Source of the DNA: Comamonas sp.
Lineage (GTDB): Bacteria; Pseudomonadota; Gammaproteobacteria; Burkholderiales; Burkholderiaceae_C
Assembly (NCBI GenBank): GCA_018384835.1
Contig: JAHAYB010000493.1
Span: 1 to 14,720, forward strand
Length of the DNA: 14,720 nucleotides
Direction of reading: 5' to 3'
The number at the start of each line of letters is the position of its first letter. The first letter of the stretch is position 1. The notes beneath the pieces were generated by a model. It saw only the letters and a program-made list of their open reading frames with translations. It did not search any database and was not told where the DNA came from. Below, one piece after another: positions 1 to 6,278 of this stretch. Position numbers and translations under genes: made by a program.

Positions 1-26
1 AAGCGGTCATAGACGTTGTGGCTCAT
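1..26 (-). CDS. 5' end of an unidentified minus-strand gene (partial)
   Basis: Read on the minus strand, an ATG at 26-24 opens a frame MSHNVYDR that continues past the window edge. An AGGA Shine-Dalgarno-like sequence (complement of about 35-38) lies 8 nt before it. Only eight full codons are visible, so the product cannot be named. The gene would be divergent from comEC and would share the roughly 107-bp gap with it. Seen directly: the start, the ribosome-binding-like site and an open frame. Inferred: that this is a real gene start. Confidence 0.5.
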
Positions 27-79
27 GGTGGTTTTCCTGTGAATGAAAAAGCGCACAGTCTAGCGGTAAGCCTGTGGCT

Positions 80-96
80 CTAGGCATAAATCCTAG
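80..96. repeat. small inverted repeat upstream of comEC
   Basis: CTAGG (80-84) and CCTAG (92-96) flank a 7-nt AT-rich centre in the gap between the divergent genes. It could be an operator or chance. No clear -35/-10 pair is visible here and no strong Shine-Dalgarno precedes the comEC ATG. Confidence 0.25.
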
Positions 97-133
97 GCGG
101 CGAAAAATCACGGGCAGATAGCATCGAATCACC

Positions 134-2614
134 ATGCACCATAGCCCACCGGTATCAAGCCAGCAGAATTTACAGACCATTCCAGCGCTACTGTGGTCTG
201 CCTGGGCGCAGGCAGGCTGGGTTTTGGGCTGCGCAGCGCAAATGCTGCAAGGCCAGTTGTGGCTTGGGGGCGCTTATGGCGGGGTCTGTGCTTTGGCACT
301 GCTGGGCTTATTGGGGCTGCATCGCTTGAAGTATTTGCCAGCCGCTTGGCGAGCGGTGCTGGCCTTGCTGCTCCTAGCCGCTTTGGGTTTTGGCAGCACG
401 GGCTGGCGGGCGGCTAGCTTTGACAGCCAGCGCCTGCTACCCCAGTGGCAGGGCGTGGATGTGGTGGTACAGGGCGTGGTCGTCAGCCTGCCCCAGGCAA
501 CAGAGCGCGGCCAGCGCTGGCGCTTTGCGGTGGAGCAGGCATGGGATAGCCAAGGCCAAGCCATCCAACTGCCGCCCTTGCTGGGTTTGAGCCATTACAC
601 CGATACCCCTGGGCAAGAGCGCCTGCTGGTACAAGCCGGGGAGCGCTGGCGCTGGACGCTGCGCCTCAAGCCGCCCCATGGGGCGCGTAACCCCCACGGC
701 TTTGATGCTGAACTGTGGTGGTGGAGCCAGGGCGTACAAGCCACAGGCTATGTGCGCCCCCAAGCGCCCGCCGCCCCTGAGCGGCTGGGGCAGACCCGCC
801 AAGCGCCCTTGGAGCAAGCCCGCGCCTGGATGCGTGAACGTTTGCAGGCCAGCCCCGGCTCTGCCCGCGCTTTGGGCGTGGTCACAGCGCTGGTCACGGG
901 CGACCAGGCTGCGATTGACAAGGCCGATTGGGCGCTGTTCCGCGATACCGGGGTAGCGCACCTAGTCAGCATTAGCGGGCTGCATATCACCATGTTTGCC
1001 TGGCTGGCGGTGGCACTGGTGGGTGGGCTGTGGCGGCGCAGCGCCTGGCTATGCCTGCGCTGGCCTGCACCCCAAGCGGCGGCTTGGGCGGGGCTGCTGC
1101 TGGCCACTTTGTACGCCCTGTTTAGCGGCTGGGGCATTCCTGCCCAGCGCACTTTGCTCATGCTGGCCGTGGTGGTGGGGTTGCGCAGCCTGGGGCTGGT
1201 TTGGCCTTGGCAAAGAGTGTGGTTGCTGGCTTTGGCACTGGTGCTGGTGTGGGACCCTTGGGCACTTTTGCAAGCGGGTTTTTGGCTGAGTTTTGTGGCC
1301 GTAGCCATGCTATTTCTGTTAACCCCAGAGGAAGCCGCTCAAATAGATACAGATGCGGATGCGGCTACAGAAGATGCGCCGTCGCCCTCCCTGCCCGTCC
1401 GCTTATGGCGCAGTCTGCGTGAATTGGCACGGGTGCAATGGTGGCTGGGGCTGGCTTTAGCACCTTTGACCTTGCTGCTGTTTGGGCAAGTGTCCATCGT
1501 GGGCTTTTTTACCAATCTATGGGCAATTCCCTGGGTGACTTTGGTGCTGACCCCGCTATCCATGCTAGGCGCTTTGTGGCCGGTGCTGTGGACAGCCGCG
1601 GCCTGGTGCGCCCAGGCCATGCTGTGGGGATTGGGCTGGATGGCGCAATGGCCGGGGGCGGTGCTCCACCTGGCTTTGCCGCCTTGGTGGCTGGGGGCGT
1701 TGGCAGCAGTGGGCGGCCTGTGGTTGCTACTGCCCTGGCCGCTGTGGCTGCGCGGCCTGGGGCTGCCCCTGCTGCTGCCTGCTGTGCTCTGGCATAACCC
1801 GCGCCCAGCGACGGGGCAGTTTGAGTTGCTGGCGCTGGATATTGGCCAAGGCAGCGCCATCTTGCTGCGCACTGCCCAACACAGCCTATTGTGGGATGCT
1901 GGCCCGCGCTGGAGCGCCACCGGGGATGCAGGCAGCCAGACCATCGTCCCCCTGCTACGCGCCCAGGGTGAGCGGCTGGACAAACTCATCATCAGCCATG
2001 CCGACATGGACCATGCAGGCGGCGCAGCCTCTGTGCTGGCCGCTCAACCCCAGGCCCAGCTATGGGGCAGCGGTATTGCAAAACTGGCGGCACAGGCTCA
2101 TAGAAGCCAGCAGTGGCAAGCCTGCGCCCAAGGCCAACGCTGGCAGTGGGATGGTGTGCAGTTTCGCTTTCTATGGCCAGATGCCCGCTGGCTGGCGCAA
2201 TACGCCAAGCCCAGCGACACCAATGCCCAAAGCTGCGTGCTGCACATTCAAGCGCAAGATGGCCGCAGCGCCTTACTAACGGGCGATATGGAGGCGGCGC
2301 AAGAGCTGGCTTTACTCAGCCAAGGCCAAGTGCCCCGCGCTGATGTGCTGCTGGTGGCGCACCACGGCAGCAAGACCTCCACCACCAGCGCCTGGCTGCA
2401 AGCCGTGCAGCCGCAGGTGGCGATTGTGCAAAGCGGCTGGCGCAATCGCTTTGGCCATCCTGCCCCAATAGTGGTGCAGCGCATTGAGCAACAGGGTAGT
2501 TTGCTGCGCAATACAGCCGATTGCGGGGCAGTGGCTTGGCACTCCAGCGCCCCTGCGCAAGCGCCTTGTGAGCGTCAGCTGCGCCCGCGCTATTGGCAAG
2601 CCGTGTTGGATTGA
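134..2614 (+). CDS. comEC: DNA internalization channel ComEC/Rec2
   Basis: Inner-membrane channel that moves single-stranded DNA into the cytoplasm during natural transformation. The 826-residue length is normal for full ComEC. The order of parts is an N-terminal hydrophobic block (about 25-75), a soluble DUF4131/OB-like region (about 80-215), the polytopic Competence domain (about 230-540, with the signature HLVSISGLHIT starting at H276), and a C-terminal metallo-beta-lactamase-like domain (about 562-790). The last carries DIGQGSA (D569), HADMDH (622-627), GD (717-718) and HHGSKTS (743-749), so the metal-site residues look intact. The ATG at 134 gives the usual N-terminus, although no clear ribosome-binding site precedes it. 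The gene converges on the S49 peptidase gene 44 bp downstream. It looks intact, so uptake is possible in principle, but other competence genes are not in view. Confidence 0.95.
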   Translation: MHHSPPVSSQQNLQTIPALLWSAWAQAGWVLGCAAQMLQGQLWLGGAYGGVCALALLGLLGLHRLKYLPAAWRAVLALLLLAALGFGSTGWRAASFDSQRLLPQWQGVDVVVQGVVVSLPQATERGQRWRFAVEQAWDSQGQAIQLPPLLGLSHYTDTPGQERLLVQAGERWRWTLRLKPPHGARNPHGFDAELWWWSQGVQATGYVRPQAPAAPERLGQTRQAPLEQARAWMRERLQASPGSARALGVVTALVTGDQAAIDKADWALFRDTGVAHLVSISGLHITMFAWLAVALVGGLWRRSAWLCLRWPAPQAAAWAGLLLATLYALFSGWGIPAQRTLLMLAVVVGLRSLGLVWPWQRVWLLALALVLVWDPWALLQAGFWLSFVAVAMLFLLTPEEAAQIDTDADAATEDAPSPSLPVRLWRSLRELARVQWWLGLALAPLTLLLFGQVSIVGFFTNLWAIPWVTLVLTPLSMLGALWPVLWTAAAWCAQAMLWGLGWMAQWPGAVLHLALPPWWLGALAAVGGLWLLLPWPLWLRGLGLPLLLPAVLWHNPRPATGQFELLALDIGQGSAILLRTAQHSLLWDAGPRWSATGDAGSQTIVPLLRAQGERLDKLIISHADMDHAGGAASVLAAQPQAQLWGSGIAKLAAQAHRSQQWQACAQGQRWQWDGVQFRFLWPDARWLAQYAKPSDTNAQSCVLHIQAQDGRSALLTGDMEAAQELALLSQGQVPRADVLLVAHHGSKTSTTSAWLQAVQPQVAIVQSGWRNRFGHPAPIVVQRIEQQGSLLRNTADCGAVAWHSSAPAQAPCERQLRPRYWQAVLD

Positions 2615-2642
2615 GCTAGGAGCCACTGGGCTTTTGCCTGCA

Positions 2643-2657
2643 ATTGAATCATTCAAT
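2643..2657. repeat. 15-bp perfect palindrome between convergent genes
   Basis: ATTGAATCATTCAAT reads the same on both strands around a central C and lies between the stop codons of comEC and the S49 peptidase gene. Its position fits a weak bidirectional stop signal, but it is AT-rich and lacks a proper U-tract, so a terminator role is only a guess. Confidence 0.35.
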
Positions 2658-2658
2658 C

Positions 2659-3684
2659 TCAGCGCAACTGCACTCCCAGGGCTTGGCTGCCGGTGCGTAC
2701 AGCACTTTCTGCAAATGCCGCGCCAAAGCGCTTGGCCAGGCGTTCGGCCACGTTGTCGCGGCGGGTGTAGTCGATGATTTCTTCTGTTTGCACAATATCG
2801 CGCGCCACGCTGTCAAGAGAGCCTAGTTTGTCAGCCAGCCCAAGGGTGATGGCTTGCTCGCCCGTCCAGAATAGGCCACTGAAAATCTCGTCTGAAGATT
2901 GCAAGCGCTCGCCACGCCCGCGCTGCACCACATCAATAAATTGTTGGTGGATTTGGTTGAGCATGGTTTGTGCGTGCTGGCGCTGGCTCTCGCTTAAAGG
3001 GCTGAAGGGGTCAAGCAGCCCTTTGTTGTCGCCAGCGGTGAGTAGGCGGCGCTCTACGCCTAGCTTTTGCATGGCATCGGTAAAGCCAAAGCCGTCCATG
3101 AGTACGCCAATGCTGCCAACGATGCTGGCCTTATCCACAAAAATCGCGTCTGCCGCAGAGGCGATGTAGTACGCGGCTGAGGCGCAAGACTCCTCCACCA
3201 CGGCATACACCGGCTTTTGGTGCAGGGCTTTGAGGCGCACGATTTCATCGGTAATCATGCCCGCCTGCACTGGGCTGCCGCCGGGAGAATTGATGAGCAG
3301 CACCAAGGCGCGCGAGCCACTGTCTTGCAGGGCGGCACGCATGGCGCTGTTGATGGCCTCGGCACTGGCATTAGCGCCGGAGGCTATTTCGCCCTTGATT
3401 TCTACCACCGCCGTATGCGGGCTGCTGGGGCTGCTGCCCACACTCTCGCGCCCCAGCCACCATAGACCCGCAATGAACAGCGTTAGCCACAGCAGGCGCA
3501 TACCAATGCGCCAGCGCCGGGCAGCGCGTTGCTCGCGCAGGCTGGCAAAGGCTAGGCGCTCTAGCAGCTCGCGCTCCCAGCCAGGTGCTTGGGCGCTGGC
3601 GGCGTTGTGGGTGCTCCACAGGTCTTGGCCTGGCACGGCGCTGGAGGTGGGTTGCTGCTCGCCTAAGGGCGGTGTGCGGTTCAT
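2659..3684 (-). CDS. sppA: S49 family signal peptide peptidase (SppA/SohB type)
   Basis: Membrane-anchored serine protease that degrades leftover signal peptides and other membrane-embedded peptides. The 341-residue protein starts with a soluble 60-residue tail, then one transmembrane segment (about 61-78), then the peptidase domain facing the periplasm. INSPGGSP (131-138) is the oxyanion-hole region. Ser169 in CASAAYY is the expected nucleophile and Lys221 in AGDNKGLLDPFSP the expected general base, as in the short Bacillus-type SppA Ser/Lys dyad. The ATG at 3684 has only a weak GAAAG upstream. In Burkholderia and Ralstonia this gene usually follows a Rieske protein and a HAD phosphatase gene. 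Here about 1.9 kb of foreign-looking DNA separates it from the phosphatase gene, so it probably needs its own promoter. Confidence 0.9.
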   Translation of the reverse strand: MNRTPPLGEQQPTSSAVPGQDLWSTHNAASAQAPGWERELLERLAFASLREQRAARRWRIGMRLLWLTLFIAGLWWLGRESVGSSPSSPHTAVVEIKGEIASGANASAEAINSAMRAALQDSGSRALVLLINSPGGSPVQAGMITDEIVRLKALHQKPVYAVVEESCASAAYYIASAADAIFVDKASIVGSIGVLMDGFGFTDAMQKLGVERRLLTAGDNKGLLDPFSPLSESQRQHAQTMLNQIHQQFIDVVQRGRGERLQSSDEIFSGLFWTGEQAITLGLADKLGSLDSVARDIVQTEEIIDYTRRDNVAERLAKRFGAAFAESAVRTGSQALGVQLR

Positions 3685-3746
3685 AGCAAATCGCTTTCAA
3701 TACATGGCAAAGCAGGCAAGTATGCCAGCGCCCGTCCTAGGGGCTG

Positions 3747-3761
3747 GCAAGCAGGGCTTGC
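3747..3761. repeat. short hairpin GCAAGC-AGG-GCTTGC
   Basis: A perfect 6-bp stem with a 3-nt loop lies just upstream of the sppA start, followed by another GCTTGC at 3765-3770. It may be part of the sppA leader RNA or a dispersed repeat. There is no U-tract, so it is not an intrinsic terminator. Confidence 0.3.
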
Positions 3762-3825
3762 GTCGCTTGCAAGGGCTGTGAGCACCAGCTATTGGCCTTC
3801 GCTCCAAGGGGGCTAGCTATATTAC

Positions 3826-3935
3826 TTATAGAGCTATAACATTTTTGATAGTCAAATTTTGACTGTATAAACAATGGTTATAAGCTATATAACTGCAAAG
3901 GCATTGCATCAAGTGGATATGAGATTTATCCTCAT
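3826..3935. promoter_or_regulatory. cluster of four palindromes upstream of the monooxygenase stub
   Basis: Four interrupted or perfect palindromes lie within 110 bp: TTATAG-AG-CTATAA (3826-3839), AGTCAAA-T-TTTGACT (3850-3864), GTTATA-AGCTA-TATAAC (3877-3893) and ATGAG-ATTTATC-CTCAT (3919-3935). The stretch is AT-rich and sits between divergent genes: sppA on the minus strand and the FAD monooxygenase remnant on the plus strand. That is the usual place for LysR-type operators and promoters. TTGACT at 3859-3864 and nearby TATA-like hexamers could form a promoter, but no pair has ideal spacing. Apart from these palindromes and the hairpin at 3747, I see nothing in the non-coding stretch 3685-4041. 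Confidence 0.45.
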
Positions 3936-4026
3936 CGCCCGATAGCACTGGAAATAAAACAGCTCTTGGTGTTTGAGTTGCTTTAATATTTGCTTCATTC
4001 AGTCAATACATCAATCTTAAATAGGT

Positions 4027-4033
4027 AAAGGAG
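4027..4033 (+). promoter_or_regulatory. strong ribosome-binding site of the monooxygenase remnant
   Basis: AAAGGAG lies 8 nt before the ATG at 4042. It is a near-ideal Shine-Dalgarno and fixes the original start of the now broken FAD monooxygenase gene. Confidence 0.75.
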
Positions 4034-4041
4034 ATGGTTTT

Positions 4042-4399
4042 ATGCCACATCAAGAAATTAACAAAGTTCAACGTATCGCTGTTATTGGCGGCGGTATTGG
4101 CGGCTTAACTTTTGCTATTGCAATGCGCCACCATGGTATTGAAGTAGATATCTACGAACAAGCAGCCGAGTTGCGTGAAGTAGGTGCAGCCGTTGCCTTA
4201 TCTGCCAATGCCACTCGATTTTTTTATGACCAGTGGGGGATGGGGGACGCATTTGATGAGGCGGGTTCCCAAATTTCTGCCTTAATTTATAGTTTGCGTA
4301 AGTCCTATTAAGGATGGTGCAGGGCAAGCGGTGCTAAAAACCATTGCCACTCCTTTGCCCAAGCACCAGGATGCCTACGCATCCGAATGCCCTCTTTGA
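4042..4399 (+). pseudogene. truncated FAD-dependent monooxygenase (salicylate hydroxylase-like), N-terminal remnant
   Basis: The first 84 or so of 89 residues match the start of flavoprotein aromatic-ring monooxygenases of the salicylate hydroxylase group. There is a Rossmann strand IAVIGGGIGGL with the GxGxxG motif (residues 12-22), an acidic FAD-ribose end in VDIYEQ, then EVGAAVALSANATRF. Family members are about 380-450 residues and continue through substrate-binding and GD motifs, all missing here. The frame ends at 4309-4311 just after SALIY, where the family normally continues RDGR. The +1 frame stays open from 4301 to a TGA at 4397-4399, ending in KHQDAYASECPL. That could be the tail of the same or another gene joined by a deletion. 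The stub binds at most a nucleotide and cannot be an active hydroxylase. The NahR-like regulator gene downstream supports an origin in an aromatic-acid degradation cluster. Confidence 0.75.
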
Positions 4400-4400
4400 C

Positions 4401-4437
4401 TTAGGGCTGTTTTAGAGCGGTTTTAGGGCTGTATTAG
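4401..4437. repeat. two direct 15-bp repeats, 22-bp period
   Basis: TTAGGGCTGTTTTAG (4401-4415) and TTAGGGCTGTATTAG (4423-4437) differ at one position. They start right after the end of the broken monooxygenase frame and may mark the deletion junction. Confidence 0.5.
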
Positions 4438-4441
4438 GCTG

Positions 4442-4484
4442 CGCTGCGCCCTTGGGGGTTAAGCCTGGGGCTTGCCGCGCAGCG
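4442..4484. repeat. nested inverted repeat (8-bp outer, 5-bp inner stem)
   Basis: CGCTGCGC (4442-4449) pairs perfectly with GCGCAGCG (4477-4484). Inside it AAGCC-TGG-GGCTT (4461-4473) forms a second stem. Together they resemble a cruciform or REP-like palindromic element. No U-tract follows, so termination is unlikely to be its main role. Confidence 0.45.
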
Positions 4485-4502
4485 GGTGAGGTCGTTGTGG
4501 GT

Positions 4503-4522
4503 GGTGTAGCATTTGCTACGCC
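4503..4522. repeat. REP-like stem-loop upstream of the LysR gene
   Basis: GGTGTAGC (4503-4510) pairs with GCTACGCC (4515-4522) around an ATTT loop: 8 bp with one G-U pair. On the minus strand it reads CGTAGGGCGTAGC..., resembling the imperfect-hairpin repeats scattered between genes in many proteobacteria. Copy number elsewhere in the genome is unknown. Confidence 0.45.
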
Positions 4523-4583
4523 CTACGACGCTCTCAAGCCTGTAGCTTGCTGCTAAATGGGGCGGATTTTTTGGAGATGCCCC

Positions 4584-5498
4584 ATGGACTTAAAAAATTT
4601 TGACCTGAATCTTCTCATTATTTTTGATGAGCTGATGAAAGAGCGCAGCGTTTCTGCTGTAGCCAATCATCTTGGGGTTACCCAGCCAGCAATTAGCCGC
4701 TCCTTAAAGCGTTTACGCCAGTTGTTTGGCGATGAGCTTTTTTGCCGCACGCCCAAAGGGATGGAGCCAACATCCTACGCCTTATATATTGCCGAGCCAA
4801 TTTGCTCTTCATTAGGGGCACTCAGAAGCACCATTGGTCAGCAATTTGAGTTCAATCCGCTAGAAAGTCGGCGAAACTTCACTATCCGTATGTCTGATAT
4901 TGGTGAGGTTTATATCCTCCCCCGCCTTTTACAAATATTGGGAACTGAAGCGCCTCACGTCTCTATTACTATTGTGCGTGATAATATCGAATCACTTAAA
5001 AGTGAAATGGAGGCTGGGCGTATTGATTTGGCAATAGGTCTGATTGATGGCTTGGAAGCTGGGTTTTTCCGCCGCCAATTTTATAAACAAGGTTATGTTT
5101 GTGCTTTTCGGCGTGACCACCCTTTGGCATCTCAGCCCATCTCCCTAAAAGATTTTATGGAGGCTGAACATGCGATTGTTACCGCTTCTGGTACGGGGCA
5201 TATTCGCATTGATGAGTTGATTGAGAAGCAGGGGATTCATAGAAATATCAAACTAAGAGTGCCTAATTACGCTAGTTTGGAGCGCCTGCTCAGTAACAGC
5301 AATCTGATCGCAACAATACCTGAAGTGCTGGCAAAACCCAATATGTCCCCATTTTCTCTGGCTATTTCTAAGCATCCTGTTGAGCTACCGCAGCTAGCGA
5401 TTGATCAGTTTTGGCATAGCCGCTTTCATAAAGACCCTGGCAATAGCTGGCTACGCAATCTGATTGCAGATAAATGTATGCCTTCAATGATTGAATAA
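4584..5498 (+). CDS. LysR-type regulator, NahR/DntR/LinR-like
   Basis: Predicted activator of an aromatic-acid catabolic operon, acting as a DNA-bound tetramer in the cytoplasm. It has 304 residues from the ATG at 4584, which has GGAG at 4573-4576 (7 nt spacing). An upstream ATG at 4557 would add nine atypical residues. The winged helix-turn-helix is at about 22-45 (SVSAVANHLGVTQPAISRSL), followed by RTPKGMEPT and the effector domain. Motifs recalled from Pseudomonas NahR recur throughout: MSDIGEVYILPRL, DLAIGL, YVCAFRRDHPL, ASGTGH, LIATIP and FWHSRFHKDPGNSWLR. NahR and DntR respond to salicylate-like compounds, so a similar inducer is inferred, not shown. The coding DNA is AT-richer than the flanking genes, suggesting transfer. 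Its likely target, the monooxygenase gene just upstream, is broken. Confidence 0.92.
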   Translation: MDLKNFDLNLLIIFDELMKERSVSAVANHLGVTQPAISRSLKRLRQLFGDELFCRTPKGMEPTSYALYIAEPICSSLGALRSTIGQQFEFNPLESRRNFTIRMSDIGEVYILPRLLQILGTEAPHVSITIVRDNIESLKSEMEAGRIDLAIGLIDGLEAGFFRRQFYKQGYVCAFRRDHPLASQPISLKDFMEAEHAIVTASGTGHIRIDELIEKQGIHRNIKLRVPNYASLERLLSNSNLIATIPEVLAKPNMSPFSLAISKHPVELPQLAIDQFWHSRFHKDPGNSWLRNLIADKCMPSMIE

Positions 5499-5520
5499 TT
5501 ATCTGCTTTTATCGCCTGAG

Positions 5521-5550
5521 GGTATTGATGGGTATTGAGGGGTATTGATG
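5521..5550. repeat. three tandem 10-bp repeats
   Basis: GGTATTGATG, GGTATTGAGG and GGTATTGATG follow each other exactly, with one mismatch in the middle unit. They sit between the stop codon of the LysR gene and the end of the convergent HAD phosphatase gene, at the edge of the AT-rich island. Function unknown. Confidence 0.75.
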
Positions 5551-5563
5551 CACAAAGGCAATT

Positions 5564-6235
5564 TCAAGCCTGTTCCAGCAACCACTGCTGCAATTGCGCC
5601 ACGTTGGCGGCGGTAAATAGGGGCTGGCAATCGGCAAAGCCAGTGGGGTCATGTGCGCCATAGGCTACGCCTACGCTGGCGCATCCGGCATTGCGTGCCA
5701 TGTATAGGTCATGGGTGGTGTCGCCAATCATCAGCAGACCCTCGGGCGGCACATCTAGCTCGGCCATCAGCTCTTGCAGCATTAGGGGGTGGGGCTTGCC
5801 GGCGGTTTCATCAGCGGTGCGGGTGGCATCGAATAGGGGACGCAACTGGGCTTCTTGTTCTAGCACTTGGTTTAAGCCCAGGCGGCTTTTGCCGGTGGCT
5901 ACGGCCAGCTTGTGCCCGCGCTCGCGCAGTTGGTGCAGCATGGGCAAGATGCCGTCAAACAGGCTCAACTGCTCTTGCTGGCGCAGGTAGTGGTAGCGGT
6001 AGCGCTGCGATAGCTCAGGGTATTTTTCCTTGGGCACATCGGGGGCGGCACGCGCCAAAGCCGGGCCTAGTGCCATGCCAATCACATAGGCGGCTTGCTC
6101 GGTGCTGGGGATGGTGCCGCCCACGTCCTTTACCGCCAGTTGAATGCTGCGGGTGATGGCAGCGGTGGAGTCAAACAGGGTTCCGTCCCAATCGAATACC
6201 AAAAGTTCAAAACGCTGGTAGTGCGTGTTTTGCAT
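5564..6235 (-). CDS. HAD-IA hydrolase, phosphoglycolate phosphatase-like
   Basis: Cytoplasmic Mg-dependent phosphatase of the haloacid dehalogenase superfamily. The exact substrate is unknown; phosphoglycolate and other small phosphate esters are typical. It has 223 residues from the ATG at 6235, chosen because AGGA lies 8 nt upstream; a TTG nine codons earlier is less likely. Motif I is DWDGTLFDS with nucleophile Asp15 and acid Asp17. A helical cap follows at about 30-90, then motif II VATGKS, motif III Lys in GKPHP, and motif IV IGDTTHD. All catalytic residues are present. It follows rluC with a 43-nt gap, so the two probably form one transcript. In related Burkholderiales a Rieske protein gene usually comes next; here the LysR island does. 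Confidence 0.9.
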   Translation of the reverse strand: MQNTHYQRFELLVFDWDGTLFDSTAAITRSIQLAVKDVGGTIPSTEQAAYVIGMALGPALARAAPDVPKEKYPELSQRYRYHYLRQQEQLSLFDGILPMLHQLRERGHKLAVATGKSRLGLNQVLEQEAQLRPLFDATRTADETAGKPHPLMLQELMAELDVPPEGLLMIGDTTHDLYMARNAGCASVGVAYGAHDPTGFADCQPLFTAANVAQLQQWLLEQA

Positions 6236-6278
6236 AAAAACTGTCCTGTCAAAAAACTTCAAAAACTCAAAAACTCGA

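Noticed and set aside
1339..2007. Minus-strand 222-residue open frame inside comEC
   Set aside because: Fully antisense to an intact comEC, low-complexity composition and no family features.
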